DNA of 12,954 nucleotides from Gaoshiqia sp050298035 (GCA_050298035.1 JBNKTK010000106.1:1-12954); one strand, 5' to 3'; counted from the stretch's first letter, positions 5,553 through 12,811 are shown. The notes: generated from the sequence alone by a model not told the origin. Program-made: numbers and translations.

Positions 5553-6511
5553 TGCACTTTAGCCTGTTCAATGCCATGGTAACCACGCAAAAACTCAACA
5601 GTCGTCATTCGTTTCTTCCCTGCCAGTTGCAAATCAGTAATATTTAGCCAGCCATCGGTGACCGCTATCTTCAGGTAAGTTTTCCCGTCCGAGTCAATCA
5701 TTCCGGCGTCAGCAGCCGCTCCCTGCTCCAATTGAGCGGCATAAATTTTCAATGCCAAAGCCTGTCCGTTTCCATCAACCAACTCAGTCCAGGCAGTTGG
5801 ATAAGGCGACAACCCACGAATCAGGTTCCTCACTTTATGACCAGATTTTGACCAGTCAATCCGGCAATCTTCTTTGAAAATTTTTGGTGCCGGTTTTAAC
5901 GCACCTGACTCAACCTCATTTTGGTCAATCGGGGAATAATCGCCGCCAGCCAACGCATCAACAGTTTTCACAACCAATTCCGCACCAATTCCCATCAACC
6001 GGTCGTGGATATCGCCCACAGTATCATTCTCGCCAATGGCAATTTTTTCACGGAAAAGAATGGCCCCGGTGTCAATTTCGTGTGATAACAGGAACGTAGT
6101 TACGCCGGTTTCCTTTTCACCGTTTATTACTGCCCAGTTTAGCGGGGCAGCCCCACGGTACTGCGGCAGCAATGAACCGTGCAGGTTGAAAGTCCCCAGT
6201 CGGGGCATGCGCCAAACCACTTCGGGCAACATACGGAAAGCAACCACAACCTGCAAATCGGCTTTTAGGCTTTCCAGTTCACTAATAAATTCAGGATTTT
6301 TCAGTTTCTCAGGCTGCATGATGTACAGGCCTTTTCCCGAAGCATACTTTTTGACAGCCGATTCCTGCAACTGTCTCCCCCGCCCTGCCGGTTTATCGGG
6401 TGCTGTAATCACACCTACAACCTGGTATCCGTTCTCAACCAAAGCCTGCAAGCTGGCCACTGCAAAATCGGGAGTTCCCATAAAAACAATGCGCAAATCC
6501 TTTCCTGTCAT
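5549..6511 (-). CDS. fmt: Methionyl-tRNA formyltransferase
   Basis: Formylates Met-tRNA(fMet) with 10-formyl-tetrahydrofolate before translation initiation. The 320-residue product has the usual length and both domains. The N-terminal Rossmann formyltransferase domain shows RIVFMGTPDFAV (7-18), APDKPAGRGR (37-46), and the catalytic block NLHGSLLPQYRGAAPLNWA with Asn109 and His111, then HEIDTG with Asp147. The C-terminal OB-like domain starts near 206 (ALKPAPKI) and contains RGLSPYPTAWTEL. The start ATG at 6511 is preceded by a strong TAnnTTTG promoter. The gene is coupled downstream to the small membrane protein. def is not in the window. Confidence 0.97.
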   Translation of the reverse strand: MTGKDLRIVFMGTPDFAVASLQALVENGYQVVGVITAPDKPAGRGRQLQESAVKKYASGKGLYIMQPEKLKNPEFISELESLKADLQVVVAFRMLPEVVWRMPRLGTFNLHGSLLPQYRGAAPLNWAVINGEKETGVTTFLLSHEIDTGAILFREKIAIGENDTVGDIHDRLMGIGAELVVKTVDALAGGDYSPIDQNEVESGALKPAPKIFKEDCRIDWSKSGHKVRNLIRGLSPYPTAWTELVDGNGQALALKIYAAQLEQGAAADAGMIDSDGKTYLKIAVTDGWLNITDLQLAGKKRMTTVEFLRGYHGIEQAKVQ

Positions 6512-6527
6512 AATAAGTGGTTTTGTG

Positions 6528-6559
6528 CAAAGATATCTTTATTGGGGTGAAAGTTGCAA
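6528..6559 (-). promoter_or_regulatory. fmt promoter (Bacteroidota type)
   Basis: On the minus strand TATCTTTG (6535-6528) matches TAnnTTTG exactly, and a TTG (6559-6557) lies 21 bases upstream as the -33 element. Transcription would start near 6520, about 9 bases before the fmt ATG. Confidence 0.65.
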
Positions 6560-6585
6560 GTTTACAACCGAAACAACAAGAAATA

Positions 6586-6618
6586 AGTGAGGGCTTGACT
6601 TCGAGTCAAACCCTCACT
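6586..6618. repeat. Long hairpin between the ribBA-unit terminator and the fmt promoter
   Basis: AGTGAGGG / CCCTCACT outer stem (6586-6593 and 6611-6618) and TTGACT / AGTCAA inner stem (6595-6600 and 6604-6609) around a TCG loop, interrupted by one C x A mismatch. On the minus strand it is followed by TTATTTCTTG, so it could be a weak second terminator. It could also be a REP-like palindrome. Confidence 0.6.
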
Positions 6619-6626
6619 AACGAATA

Positions 6627-6653
6627 TAAAAAAGCCGGAGTCATCTTCCGGCT
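6627..6653 (-). terminator. Intrinsic terminator of the ribBA-DUF5522 unit
   Basis: On the minus strand the stem AGCCGGA / TCCGGCT (6653-6647 and 6639-6633) with a 7-base loop is followed directly by six T. The first stem bases are part of the DUF5522 stop codon TAG (6654-6652), so there is no spacer between coding sequence and terminator. Confidence 0.92.
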
Positions 6654-6870
6654 ATTGATATTTTTTTGCCACGTCGGGGCGGAGTTTTCGGTTTCCTTTT
6701 TGGGCTTTGGGGTCGTACGGACAATGTTTGCACCCGTTTGAACAACAGTAGCCCCTGCGTACCAGGTAGCTTTCGGTCATTACCCGGTAGCCGTCTTTGC
6801 TCAGATAAAAATCTTCACCTTCAACAAAGTTATCGTAACTATCCGAAAACAGGTGGTCGAACATGCCCAT
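6652..6870 (-). CDS. DUF5522 family small cysteine-rich protein
   Basis: A 72-residue protein read from the ATG at 6870. A GTG at 6873 overlapping the ribBA stop and an ATG at 6864 are alternative starts. The family is recognised from the motif RRGYCCSNGCKHCPYDP (39-54), with Cys42, Cys43, Cys47 and Cys50; such a cluster could bind zinc or iron-sulfur, though that is inference. The C-terminal part is basic (KAQKGNRKLRPDVAKK). The function of DUF5522 is not known to me. The start lies 2 bases after the ribBA stop (TAGTGATG), so it is almost surely translated from the ribBA message by coupling. A terminator begins in its stop codon, making it the last gene of the unit. Confidence 0.85.
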   Translation of the reverse strand: MGMFDHLFSDSYDNFVEGEDFYLSKDGYRVMTESYLVRRGYCCSNGCKHCPYDPKAQKGNRKLRPDVAKKYQ

Positions 6871-6872
6871 CA

Positions 6873-8108
6873 CTATAGGTCCTCGTCGTATTTAAACTTT
6901 TGCAGGAAATGTCCCATCCGGTCGCGCTTGGTTTTCAGGTAGCGCTGGTTATACTCGTTTGGCGGTACTTCGAGCGGCACAACATGGCTTACTTCCAAGC
7001 CGTACCCTTCAATACCAACCCGCTTGACGGGGTTATTTGTCATCAATTTCATTTTAGTGACCCCCAGGTTACACAGAATTTGTGCACCAACGCCGTAATC
7101 GCGTTCGTCGGCCTGGAACCCCAGGTGAATATTGGCCTCAACGGTATCCATGCCTTCATCCTGCAGTTTGTAAGCAGCAATCTTGTTCATCAAACCGATG
7201 CCACGTCCTTCCTGCATCATGTAAACCAACACACCTTTACCTGCGTTCTCGATCATCTCCATCGCTTTGTGCAGCTGCTCGCCACACTCGCACCGGTACG
7301 AACCAAAAATATCGCCGGTCATGCAGGATGAGTGCATCCGGACAAGGATTTCTTCACCTTCTTCCCAACTACCTTTGATGAGTGCGACATGCTCTGCCCC
7401 ATTCGACTTCTGGCGGAAAGGAACAACGCGAAAATCGCCGTATTTCGTCGGCATGCTGACTTCTTCTCCCCGATCAATCAGACTTTCAGTCTTCATCAGG
7501 TAAGCAATCAGGTCTTTTATGGTAACAATCTTGAGGTCGAATTTTTTGGCCACTTCCATCAACTGGGGCAAGCGTGCCATTGTCCCGTCTTCATTCATGA
7601 TTTCGACCAGGACACCAGCTTCTTTTAAGCCAGCGAGACGAGCCAGGTCAACAGCCGCTTCGGTATGTCCGGCACGACGCAAAACGCCCCGGTTTTTGGC
7701 TTTCAACGGGAAGATGTGCCCCGGGCGTCCCAACTCCTCAGGCCGGGTATTCTCGTTGGCCAACGCCATGATTGTTTTGGCACGGTCGCTGGCCGAAATA
7801 CCGGTCGTACACCCATAGCCAATCAAATCAACAGAAACGGTAAACGGAGTTTGATGAGAGGACGTATTTTTACCAACCATCAAATCCAGCTCCAGTTCTT
7901 CGCAACGGCGCTCAGTCAACGGAACGCAGATCAACCCACGTCCGTGGGTAGCCATAAAGTTGACTTTCTCAGGTGTAATCAACTCGGCTGCGGCGCAGAT
8001 AAAATCTCCTTCATTTTCGCGATCTTCATCATCTACAACGATCACTAAATCACCATTTTTAATGGCGTTAATCGCTTCATGTATCGTATTTAATTTGAAC
8101 TCGGTCAT
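6873..8108 (-). CDS. ribBA: Bifunctional 3,4-dihydroxy-2-butanone-4-phosphate synthase / GTP cyclohydrolase II
   Basis: Supplies both precursors of riboflavin: the RibB half makes dihydroxybutanone phosphate from ribulose 5-phosphate, and the RibA half opens GTP to the diaminopyrimidinone. The ATG at 8108 gives 411 residues; an upstream in-frame TTG at 8141 lies in the promoter and is rejected. The RibB half (about 1-205) shows VDDEDRENEGDF (25-36), ATHGRGLICVPL and RRAGHTEA (144-151). The RibA half (about 210-400) shows RMHSSCMTGDIFGSYRCEC with Zn ligands Cys262, Cys273 and Cys275, QEGRGIGL (299-306) and TNNPVKRVGIEGYGL. All key residues of both halves are present, so both activities should be intact. 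No FMN riboswitch fits in the 73-base upstream gap. It is followed, 2 bases on, by the DUF5522 gene. Confidence 0.97.
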   Translation of the reverse strand: MTEFKLNTIHEAINAIKNGDLVIVVDDEDRENEGDFICAAAELITPEKVNFMATHGRGLICVPLTERRCEELELDLMVGKNTSSHQTPFTVSVDLIGYGCTTGISASDRAKTIMALANENTRPEELGRPGHIFPLKAKNRGVLRRAGHTEAAVDLARLAGLKEAGVLVEIMNEDGTMARLPQLMEVAKKFDLKIVTIKDLIAYLMKTESLIDRGEEVSMPTKYGDFRVVPFRQKSNGAEHVALIKGSWEEGEEILVRMHSSCMTGDIFGSYRCECGEQLHKAMEMIENAGKGVLVYMMQEGRGIGLMNKIAAYKLQDEGMDTVEANIHLGFQADERDYGVGAQILCNLGVTKMKLMTNNPVKRVGIEGYGLEVSHVVPLEVPPNEYNQRYLKTKRDRMGHFLQKFKYDEDL

Positions 8109-8138
8109 TATAATTATCTCATTTTCAAAATGCCGCTG

Positions 8139-8146
8139 CAAAACTA
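8139..8146 (-). promoter_or_regulatory. Probable -7 promoter element of ribBA
   Basis: On the minus strand TAGTTTTG fits TAnnTTTG exactly. Transcription would start near 8133, about 25 bases before the ATG at 8108. A TTG lies 14 bases upstream, closer than the usual 19-21, so the -33 element is uncertain. Confidence 0.45.
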
Positions 8147-8181
8147 CGCAAAAATATTTACAATCGAATGATTTCGGGGAG

Positions 8182-9366
8182 TTAAGCCCTTCGCGATTTC
8201 TCCCATGTAACCTTTTGTTTCCCGTTCAAATAGCGGAAAAACCCTTTTACGGAGGCATAGTTCATTACAGTAAAGTAATACGGGACAAAAATCAGCTTGT
8301 TCCTGACCTTCCTGTTCTCAATCAGCCAGCCAATTAGGGCAAAAAGGTACATTAACAATTGGATATAAAAGAAGATGGTGTAAAAGTCGGAATGCAAAAA
8401 GGTACCATCCCTGTATAAGATTAAAAAATTAATAAAAAACAATCCAAACAAGGCGAAGGGAGCCACAGTCCACCGCAAAACCTTGTGCGAAAGATATTGC
8501 AGTGTCAACCACCCAAAACGAAACGGGTTAAGCAACTCGGGCAAACGAAGAAAGGCTTGCAACCCGCCGGCCGCGATCCGGGTTTTACGTTTTAACTCTT
8601 CGGAAACATTAGCCGATGCCGTTTCGGCAGCATAGGCTTTGGGGGCGTAGGCAATTTTGTATCCCTTGCCGGCAATGCGCAACGAGATGATAAAGTCATC
8701 CAGGATAGTATCGGGTTCGACAGGTTCGTACAAATCGCGGCGAACTGCAAACAATTCACCAGCCGCTCCAACGGCCGAGCTTAACCGGGCATCCAGTTTC
8801 TTTATACACGACTCGAAACGCCAGTACATGCTTTCGCCCGAACCAGCAGCATTGTCACCCGGCTTTTCAAGTATCCGTTTTTCACCGGCCACACAGCCAA
8901 CCTTTGGATCCTGAAACTGCCTGACAATCTCAAGTACAGAATCGGTACCCAGAAACGTGTTGCTGTCGGAAAAAACAACCAATGGTGCATCTACGAACTG
9001 CATCCCGCGGTTCATGGCATGGATTTTCCCTCGCCGTTCCGGTTCGTGTTCAACCTGCAATTGGGGATACTCCCGCAGCAATTCCGGCGTTCCATCATCC
9101 GATCCGTCGGTCAGCCAGAGGTATTGCAATTTTTCCTTCGGATAGTTCAATTTGAATGTATTTTCAACCTTTGCCTCAACAAAAGCAGCTTCGTTGTATG
9201 CTGTCACAAAAAGGCATACTCTCGGCAAATCCCTCTCACTCAACAGATATTCTACCTTTTTTACAAACAGGTTTTTTATTTGCACCAATACCCAGAGCAA
9301 AATTGAATAGCCCAGAAAAGTATAGGAAACGATGAAAAATAATATCCAGAAAATCGTTTCAATCAT
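8182..9366 (-). CDS. Membrane-bound family 2 glycosyltransferase
   Basis: A 394-residue GT-A enzyme anchored in the inner membrane, likely adding or polymerising sugars of a surface glycan; the sugar cannot be read from sequence. One N-terminal membrane helix (about 4-28) is followed by the catalytic domain. This shows CLFVTAYNEA (51-60), LTDGSDDGT (85-93) for nucleotide binding, FSDSNT with the DxD-like Asp134, GAAGELFAVRR (200-210) and ILDDF (221-225) at the expected place of the catalytic Asp. The C-terminus has two or three membrane helices (about 299-318 and 328-350). The QxxRW motif of processive synthases is not seen; KTRIAAGGLQ occupies that region. The start ATG overlaps the upstream GT4 gene by 8 bases, so the two are co-translated. 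No terminator is evident before ribBA. Confidence 0.9.
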   Translation of the reverse strand: MIETIFWILFFIVSYTFLGYSILLWVLVQIKNLFVKKVEYLLSERDLPRVCLFVTAYNEAAFVEAKVENTFKLNYPKEKLQYLWLTDGSDDGTPELLREYPQLQVEHEPERRGKIHAMNRGMQFVDAPLVVFSDSNTFLGTDSVLEIVRQFQDPKVGCVAGEKRILEKPGDNAAGSGESMYWRFESCIKKLDARLSSAVGAAGELFAVRRDLYEPVEPDTILDDFIISLRIAGKGYKIAYAPKAYAAETASANVSEELKRKTRIAAGGLQAFLRLPELLNPFRFGWLTLQYLSHKVLRWTVAPFALFGLFFINFLILYRDGTFLHSDFYTIFFYIQLLMYLFALIGWLIENRKVRNKLIFVPYYFTVMNYASVKGFFRYLNGKQKVTWEKSRRA

Positions 9367-10564
9367 GAAGGTGCTGCTTATAAAAATCGATTAATGAACC
9401 AACAATGGCCAAGTTATCAAATTTCTCATGAATGAGATCTACTGCTTTTTGGGAAATTCTATTAAACAGGGCCTTATCCTCAACCAAACGTTCCACAGCT
9501 TTTACAAACTCATCCGGATCATCGGCAATCAGGATGTTTTCCTGATCGACGGCAGGAATCCCCTCGCATCCGATTGTTGTGCTGACGATCGCTTTTCCCA
9601 AAGCCATCCCTTCAATAATTTTGATCCGCATTCCGCTGCCCGAATGCAACGGCACGACCATTATTGCCTTCGAATTCATAAAATGGTAGGCATCATCCAC
9701 TTCTCCCAGATAGACAATTCCTTCATTTTTAAAATGGGTTTGTATCCACTCAGGTGCATTCCGTCCGGCGATGTAGAAATTCAGTTTCGGGTATTTTTTA
9801 TGAATATCGGGCCAGCAATGGGTTATAAACCAGATCAAACCTTCCTGGTTCGGAGACCAATCCAGGGCCCCCAGATGGAAAAGGGAAGGATATTCAAGGT
9901 ATTTAGCTGTCGGGACCAAAGTAGACAAGTCGATACCTGTTTGAGAAGTGTGCCGGGGTTTTGTGTTTCCCAATTCATCCAGCATTTTCCCGTCGCGCTC
10001 GGTAATTGACACGAGCAAATCATAGGTATCCAGATAAGAAATTTCGAACCGCCTCAGCCTGCGGGCAAGGATACGCAGGTAAAGCTTACGGCCACCTTTC
10101 GAGAGACGGGTACTGCGCTGCCATATTTCCTGCTCGATGTTGTGGGCCCGGTACACCACCAAGGCCTTACTGTGCCGTCGGATCAACGGAATATACGGAC
10201 ACAGGTAAAGACCTTCCAGTTGAATGATATCAAACTGTTGTCCCTTCAACAAATCGATCAGTTTATGGCTAAATTCTTCGTTAATAAAACGGGCTGCATT
10301 GTACGGCAGACTGGAAAAAAGCAGGTTCGACAATAATCCGAGCATGCTTAGCGGTGCCGGCACATCAACCAAATGAAAATTAATTTTTTCAGAAAGATGC
10401 TCCGGAATCTCATCCGGGTGGATATGATGTTTCAGCGTATTCATAGCCAAAACAGTCACTTGATGGCCATGAAGGAAAAACCCCTTTGAGAGTGTGAGAG
10501 TGGCAATAGCACCACCATCCTTTGGGGGCCAGGGAACTTTATTGGTCAGCTGAAGAATTCTCAT
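9359..10564 (-). CDS. GT4-type (GT-B fold) glycosyltransferase
   Basis: A 401-residue cytosolic or membrane-associated sugar transferase of the glycosyltransferase group 1 kind. The N-terminal domain begins MRILQLTNKVPWPPKDGG (1-18), as in sugar-nucleotide transferases of surface polysaccharides, and includes VYRAHNIEQEIW (137-148). The C-terminal domain holds FHLGALDWSPNQEG (229-242) and the nucleotide-sugar site PLHSGSGMRIKIIEGMALGK (305-324, with Glu318 as the conserved acidic residue) leading into GCEGIP. The ATG at 10564 is chosen because the family starts here; the frame runs further upstream to 10645 but only from a TTG inside the permease gene. Even so the gene overlaps the permease gene by 26 bases and the GT2 gene by 8. 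Substrate and product are unknown. Confidence 0.9.
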   Translation of the reverse strand: MRILQLTNKVPWPPKDGGAIATLTLSKGFFLHGHQVTVLAMNTLKHHIHPDEIPEHLSEKINFHLVDVPAPLSMLGLLSNLLFSSLPYNAARFINEEFSHKLIDLLKGQQFDIIQLEGLYLCPYIPLIRRHSKALVVYRAHNIEQEIWQRSTRLSKGGRKLYLRILARRLRRFEISYLDTYDLLVSITERDGKMLDELGNTKPRHTSQTGIDLSTLVPTAKYLEYPSLFHLGALDWSPNQEGLIWFITHCWPDIHKKYPKLNFYIAGRNAPEWIQTHFKNEGIVYLGEVDDAYHFMNSKAIMVVPLHSGSGMRIKIIEGMALGKAIVSTTIGCEGIPAVDQENILIADDPDEFVKAVERLVEDKALFNRISQKAVDLIHEKFDNLAIVGSLIDFYKQHLHD

Positions 10565-12050
10565 TTTCAGAATTTTCAGTATTTCGGCGCCAGAACAAGA
10601 TGAAGTTGATGAAACGTTTGATTTTATGCTGATAGGTTTCAACATTCATAATGCCGGAATCATTTGCAGCTTTATAGGTTAGGAAAAATCCAAGAGGGAG
10701 GAAGATCAATGTAGAAAACCACATTCCTTTAAACATTGACCACATGTCTTCGCGTGCAAATTTTTCGCCCGAAATGGAAACCATGTAGTAGGTTATGAAC
10801 ATCAGAATAGAAACGACCACGGGCATACCAAGTCCTCCTTTTCGAATGATGGCCCCCAACGGCGCCCCGATAAAAAAGAAAATCAAACAGGCCACCGACC
10901 AGGTAAACTTCCGGTGTTTCTCCATCGTGTATTTATTCACAGTCTTTTTGAGATTGTAAAGTTCAAATACATTCTGATCAATCACCTGCTTATTCATGCG
11001 GGCCTGGCTCAATGCTTTCATCAGGATTTCCTCTTTCTGCATCGGATCGAGACGGGTAAAAACCCCGGCATAATCGACAGTACTGTCCGCTTCGAAAGTA
11101 CTATAAGTCCTCAAGCTATCAATCAACTCGCTCTGTTCAACAACTGCCCTATTCAGTGCATCATTATAGCGCATTGATATGGCAAACCGGCGAACCCGGT
11201 ATCTAAAATCCTTATACAATGAATCTTCCGAATGAACCAGTTGATCCAGGTTCATCATGCGATATGCATTGCGAAGCAAATTTTCATCCGTCCGTTTAAA
11301 ATCAAACCCCTTGAGCGAAACAGTCATCACCTGCTTCTTAAAATGGGTTCTTCGGAATGGATAATTATTTCTTCGGGAACGGTTGTTCGGATCATCATCT
11401 TCCGCGGTTTCCCCGTCAAACAGGGTCATGACCATAAATTTCTTGTCTTCCGATATCTTCATAAACCCGGAATCAGCAATGGTTACAGATACGTTTCCGG
11501 CAGCAGCCGACGTGTGGTCATAAATCATAACCTTATAAAGCATATTTGACGTATGACTTTTACGCTCCACTCTTATGCTGTAACCATCAATGTCGTTTGT
11601 AAAAACCCCTTCGGTAATTACCATCTCCGGCTTCTGCTGTTTCACGCTCGTCATCAGCGCACCAAATTTCAGGTTCGTTTTAGGAAGGATATTGTTCGAA
11701 AAATAAAAGGCAAACAACGTTAAGAAGATGGCAATAAGCAGCAATGGGCGCATTATCCGGAACAAAGAAACACCGGATGCTTTCATGGCAACCAGCTCAT
11801 AGTTCTCACCCAGGTCGCCAAAAGTCATGATGGATGCAAGTAACATCGCCAAAGGGAAAGCCATTGGGACGAGCGCCAACGAGGCATATGTCAGCAACTC
11901 GATAACAATGTTCCACTCCAGACCTTTTCCAACCATATCATCAATGTATTTCCATAAAAACTGCATCAGCAGTATGAAAACACAGATAAAAAAGGTCATG
12001 AAAAATGGCCCAAGAAAACTCTTTAGTACAAATCGGTGTAAACGTTTCAT
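10539..12050 (-). CDS. LptF/LptG-family permease (YjgP/YjgQ) of the LPS export ABC transporter
   Basis: Inner-membrane half-permease that, with a partner and LptB, extracts lipopolysaccharide from the inner membrane towards LptC/LptA. The 503-residue product has three N-terminal membrane helices (about 12-33, 50-75 and 100-118), with the family signature GENYELVAMKASGVSLFRIM (81-100) between the second and third. A large periplasmic domain (about 125-375) follows, then three C-terminal helices (about 382-402, 408-426 and 443-460), then a polar tail. Escherichia LptF and LptG are ~360 residues; the extra length is in the periplasmic domain, typical of one of the two Bacteroidota paralogues. 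Which paralogue it is cannot be decided here, so no symbol is given. It is followed by two overlapping glycosyltransferase genes. Confidence 0.92.
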   Translation of the reverse strand: MKRLHRFVLKSFLGPFFMTFFICVFILLMQFLWKYIDDMVGKGLEWNIVIELLTYASLALVPMAFPLAMLLASIMTFGDLGENYELVAMKASGVSLFRIMRPLLLIAIFLTLFAFYFSNNILPKTNLKFGALMTSVKQQKPEMVITEGVFTNDIDGYSIRVERKSHTSNMLYKVMIYDHTSAAAGNVSVTIADSGFMKISEDKKFMVMTLFDGETAEDDDPNNRSRRNNYPFRRTHFKKQVMTVSLKGFDFKRTDENLLRNAYRMMNLDQLVHSEDSLYKDFRYRVRRFAISMRYNDALNRAVVEQSELIDSLRTYSTFEADSTVDYAGVFTRLDPMQKEEILMKALSQARMNKQVIDQNVFELYNLKKTVNKYTMEKHRKFTWSVACLIFFFIGAPLGAIIRKGGLGMPVVVSILMFITYYMVSISGEKFAREDMWSMFKGMWFSTLIFLPLGFFLTYKAANDSGIMNVETYQHKIKRFINFILFWRRNTENSENENSSADQ

Positions 12051-12073
12051 CTTATACTTTTGGGAAACGAATA

Positions 12074-12081
12074 CAAAACTA
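12074..12081 (-). promoter_or_regulatory. Probable -7 promoter element of the LptF/LptG permease gene
   Basis: On the minus strand TAGTTTTG fits TAnnTTTG exactly and lies 23 bases before the ATG at 12050, so transcription would start near 12067. No good -33 TTG is seen. If real, it separates the permease-glycosyltransferase unit from the START-like gene. Confidence 0.45.
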
Positions 12082-12114
12082 AGTTATTTTGGAGAATTTG
12101 AAAGTTAAAATCTT

Positions 12115-12501
12115 TTAACAGCCCAGCACTCGTTTCAAATCAGTGATTTGGGTATTCCAAAGATCAGCAGCTTCGTCTTCTTCACCTTCCTCGGCAAAAT
12201 CGGTAATCATGAGAGAAACATCACCCGTGAGGTCATCTTTATTGATCCGGAATTCAAAATAAGTTTCCTCATCATCATCTTCCACCCAGCTAAAACGGAC
12301 AAATTTACTGTCCTTATTCTGAGTCATTTCAGCCACTTGCTCCGACTTATCCCACACAAAGGTGTATATCTTCCCTTTTACACGAACATCGTCAGCAAAC
12401 CACTCGGTTAAACCCGAGGCAGTGCTTAAACGGTTATACAAAACTGCCGGCGAACAATTCATTGGATACTCAAGCTGAATCTTAACTTTTGAACTCATCA
12501 T
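12115..12501 (-). CDS. START-like (SRPBCC/AHSA1-type) domain protein
   Basis: A 128-residue soluble cytosolic protein (127 if the second of two tandem ATGs, at 12498, is used). It has the helix-grip pattern of the START/AHSA1 superfamily: KVKIQLEYPMNCSPAVLYNRL (5-25) as first strand and helix, then LTEWFADDV (31-39), VWDKSEQVAEM, FVRFSWVEDDDEETYFEFRI and a C-terminal helix LWNTQITDLKRVLGC. A very acidic stretch (AEEGEEDEAAD) precedes that helix. This compact form is common in Bacteroidota and has no known function; members of the superfamily bind hydrophobic ligands or Hsp90. It lies 64 bases upstream of the permease gene on the same strand. Confidence 0.82.
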   Translation of the reverse strand: MMSSKVKIQLEYPMNCSPAVLYNRLSTASGLTEWFADDVRVKGKIYTFVWDKSEQVAEMTQNKDSKFVRFSWVEDDDEETYFEFRINKDDLTGDVSLMITDFAEEGEEDEAADLWNTQITDLKRVLGC

Positions 12502-12515
12502 CGTAATGTTTGCCG

Positions 12516-12544
12516 CAAGATAGTTATTATCAATTAAAATTCAA
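12516..12544 (-). promoter_or_regulatory. Probable promoter of the START-like gene
   Basis: On the minus strand TATCTTG (12522-12516) resembles the -7 element, one T short of TAnnTTTG, with TTG (12544-12542) 19 bases upstream. This is a reasonable but not exact match. Confidence 0.35.
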
Positions 12545-12584
12545 CAAGATTGAAAAAGAGGGAAAGAAAAATTTCACAAAACAC

Positions 12585-12616
12585 TTGCATTTGCCACAAA
12601 TAATATACTATATTTG
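12585..12616 (+). promoter_or_regulatory. Promoter of the CAU tRNA gene
   Basis: TATATTTG (12609-12616) is an exact TAnnTTTG -7 element, with TTG (12585-12587) 21 bases upstream and a TTTG at 12590-12593 as an alternative. Transcription would start near 12623, leaving a 5' leader of about 70 bases to be removed before the mature tRNA. That leader holds a small inverted repeat, CAACAAC / GTTGTTG, at 12636-12650. Confidence 0.65.
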
Positions 12617-12695
12617 CACCGCATTTTTAGGGAGACAACAACGGTTGTTGGTGTTTGTAAAGAACAAAAAGCAAAGCCCTAATGCTACAAATGAT

Positions 12696-12769
12696 GGCGA
12701 GGTAGCTCAGGTGGTTAGAGCGCATGATTCATAATCATGAGGTCGGCGGATCATGCCCGCCTCTCGCTA
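12696..12769 (+). tRNA. tRNA with anticodon CAU (elongator Met, or Ile2 after lysidine modification)
   Basis: The 74-base sequence folds as a full cloverleaf. Acceptor GGCGAGG pairs with TCTCGCT (two G.U pairs, G1.U72 and G7.U66); D stem is GCTC/GAGC; anticodon stem CATGA/TCATG has loop TTCATAA; the variable loop is AGGTC; T stem is GGCGG/CCGCC; discriminator is A. The following bases are CGA, so CCA is not encoded. It is not the initiator: the anticodon stem lacks the three G-C pairs. Met and lysidine-type Ile2 both carry CAU in the gene and cannot be separated with certainty, though Met is favoured. The T loop is ATCATGC instead of TTCRANN. The gene has its own promoter and terminator. Confidence 0.93.
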
Positions 12770-12776
12770 CGATACG

Positions 12777-12811
12777 AAGGGATAGATTTCTGAGAATCTG
12801 TCCCTTTTTTT
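12777..12811 (+). terminator. Intrinsic terminator of the tRNA gene
   Basis: A 12-pair stem (12777-12788 with 12795-12806, including one T.G pair), loop TCTGAG, followed by a T-tract to 12811. It lies 7 bases after the tRNA. Confidence 0.92.

Noticed and set aside
6036..6590. Open frame of 184 codons on the plus strand
   Set aside because: It lies antisense to fmt and its promoter, and its translation has no family resemblance.
8109..8181. FMN riboswitch upstream of ribBA
   Set aside because: The gap is only 73 bases, part of which is promoter, and no RFN-element conserved segments are present.
9428..10009. Open frame of 193 codons on the plus strand
   Set aside because: Antisense shadow of the GT4 gene, whose motifs are clear; no recognisable protein and no promoter.
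10565..10645. Longer GT4 reading from 10645
   Set aside because: Begins at a TTG inside the permease gene and adds 27 residues unlike the family; MRILQLTNKV is the usual family start.
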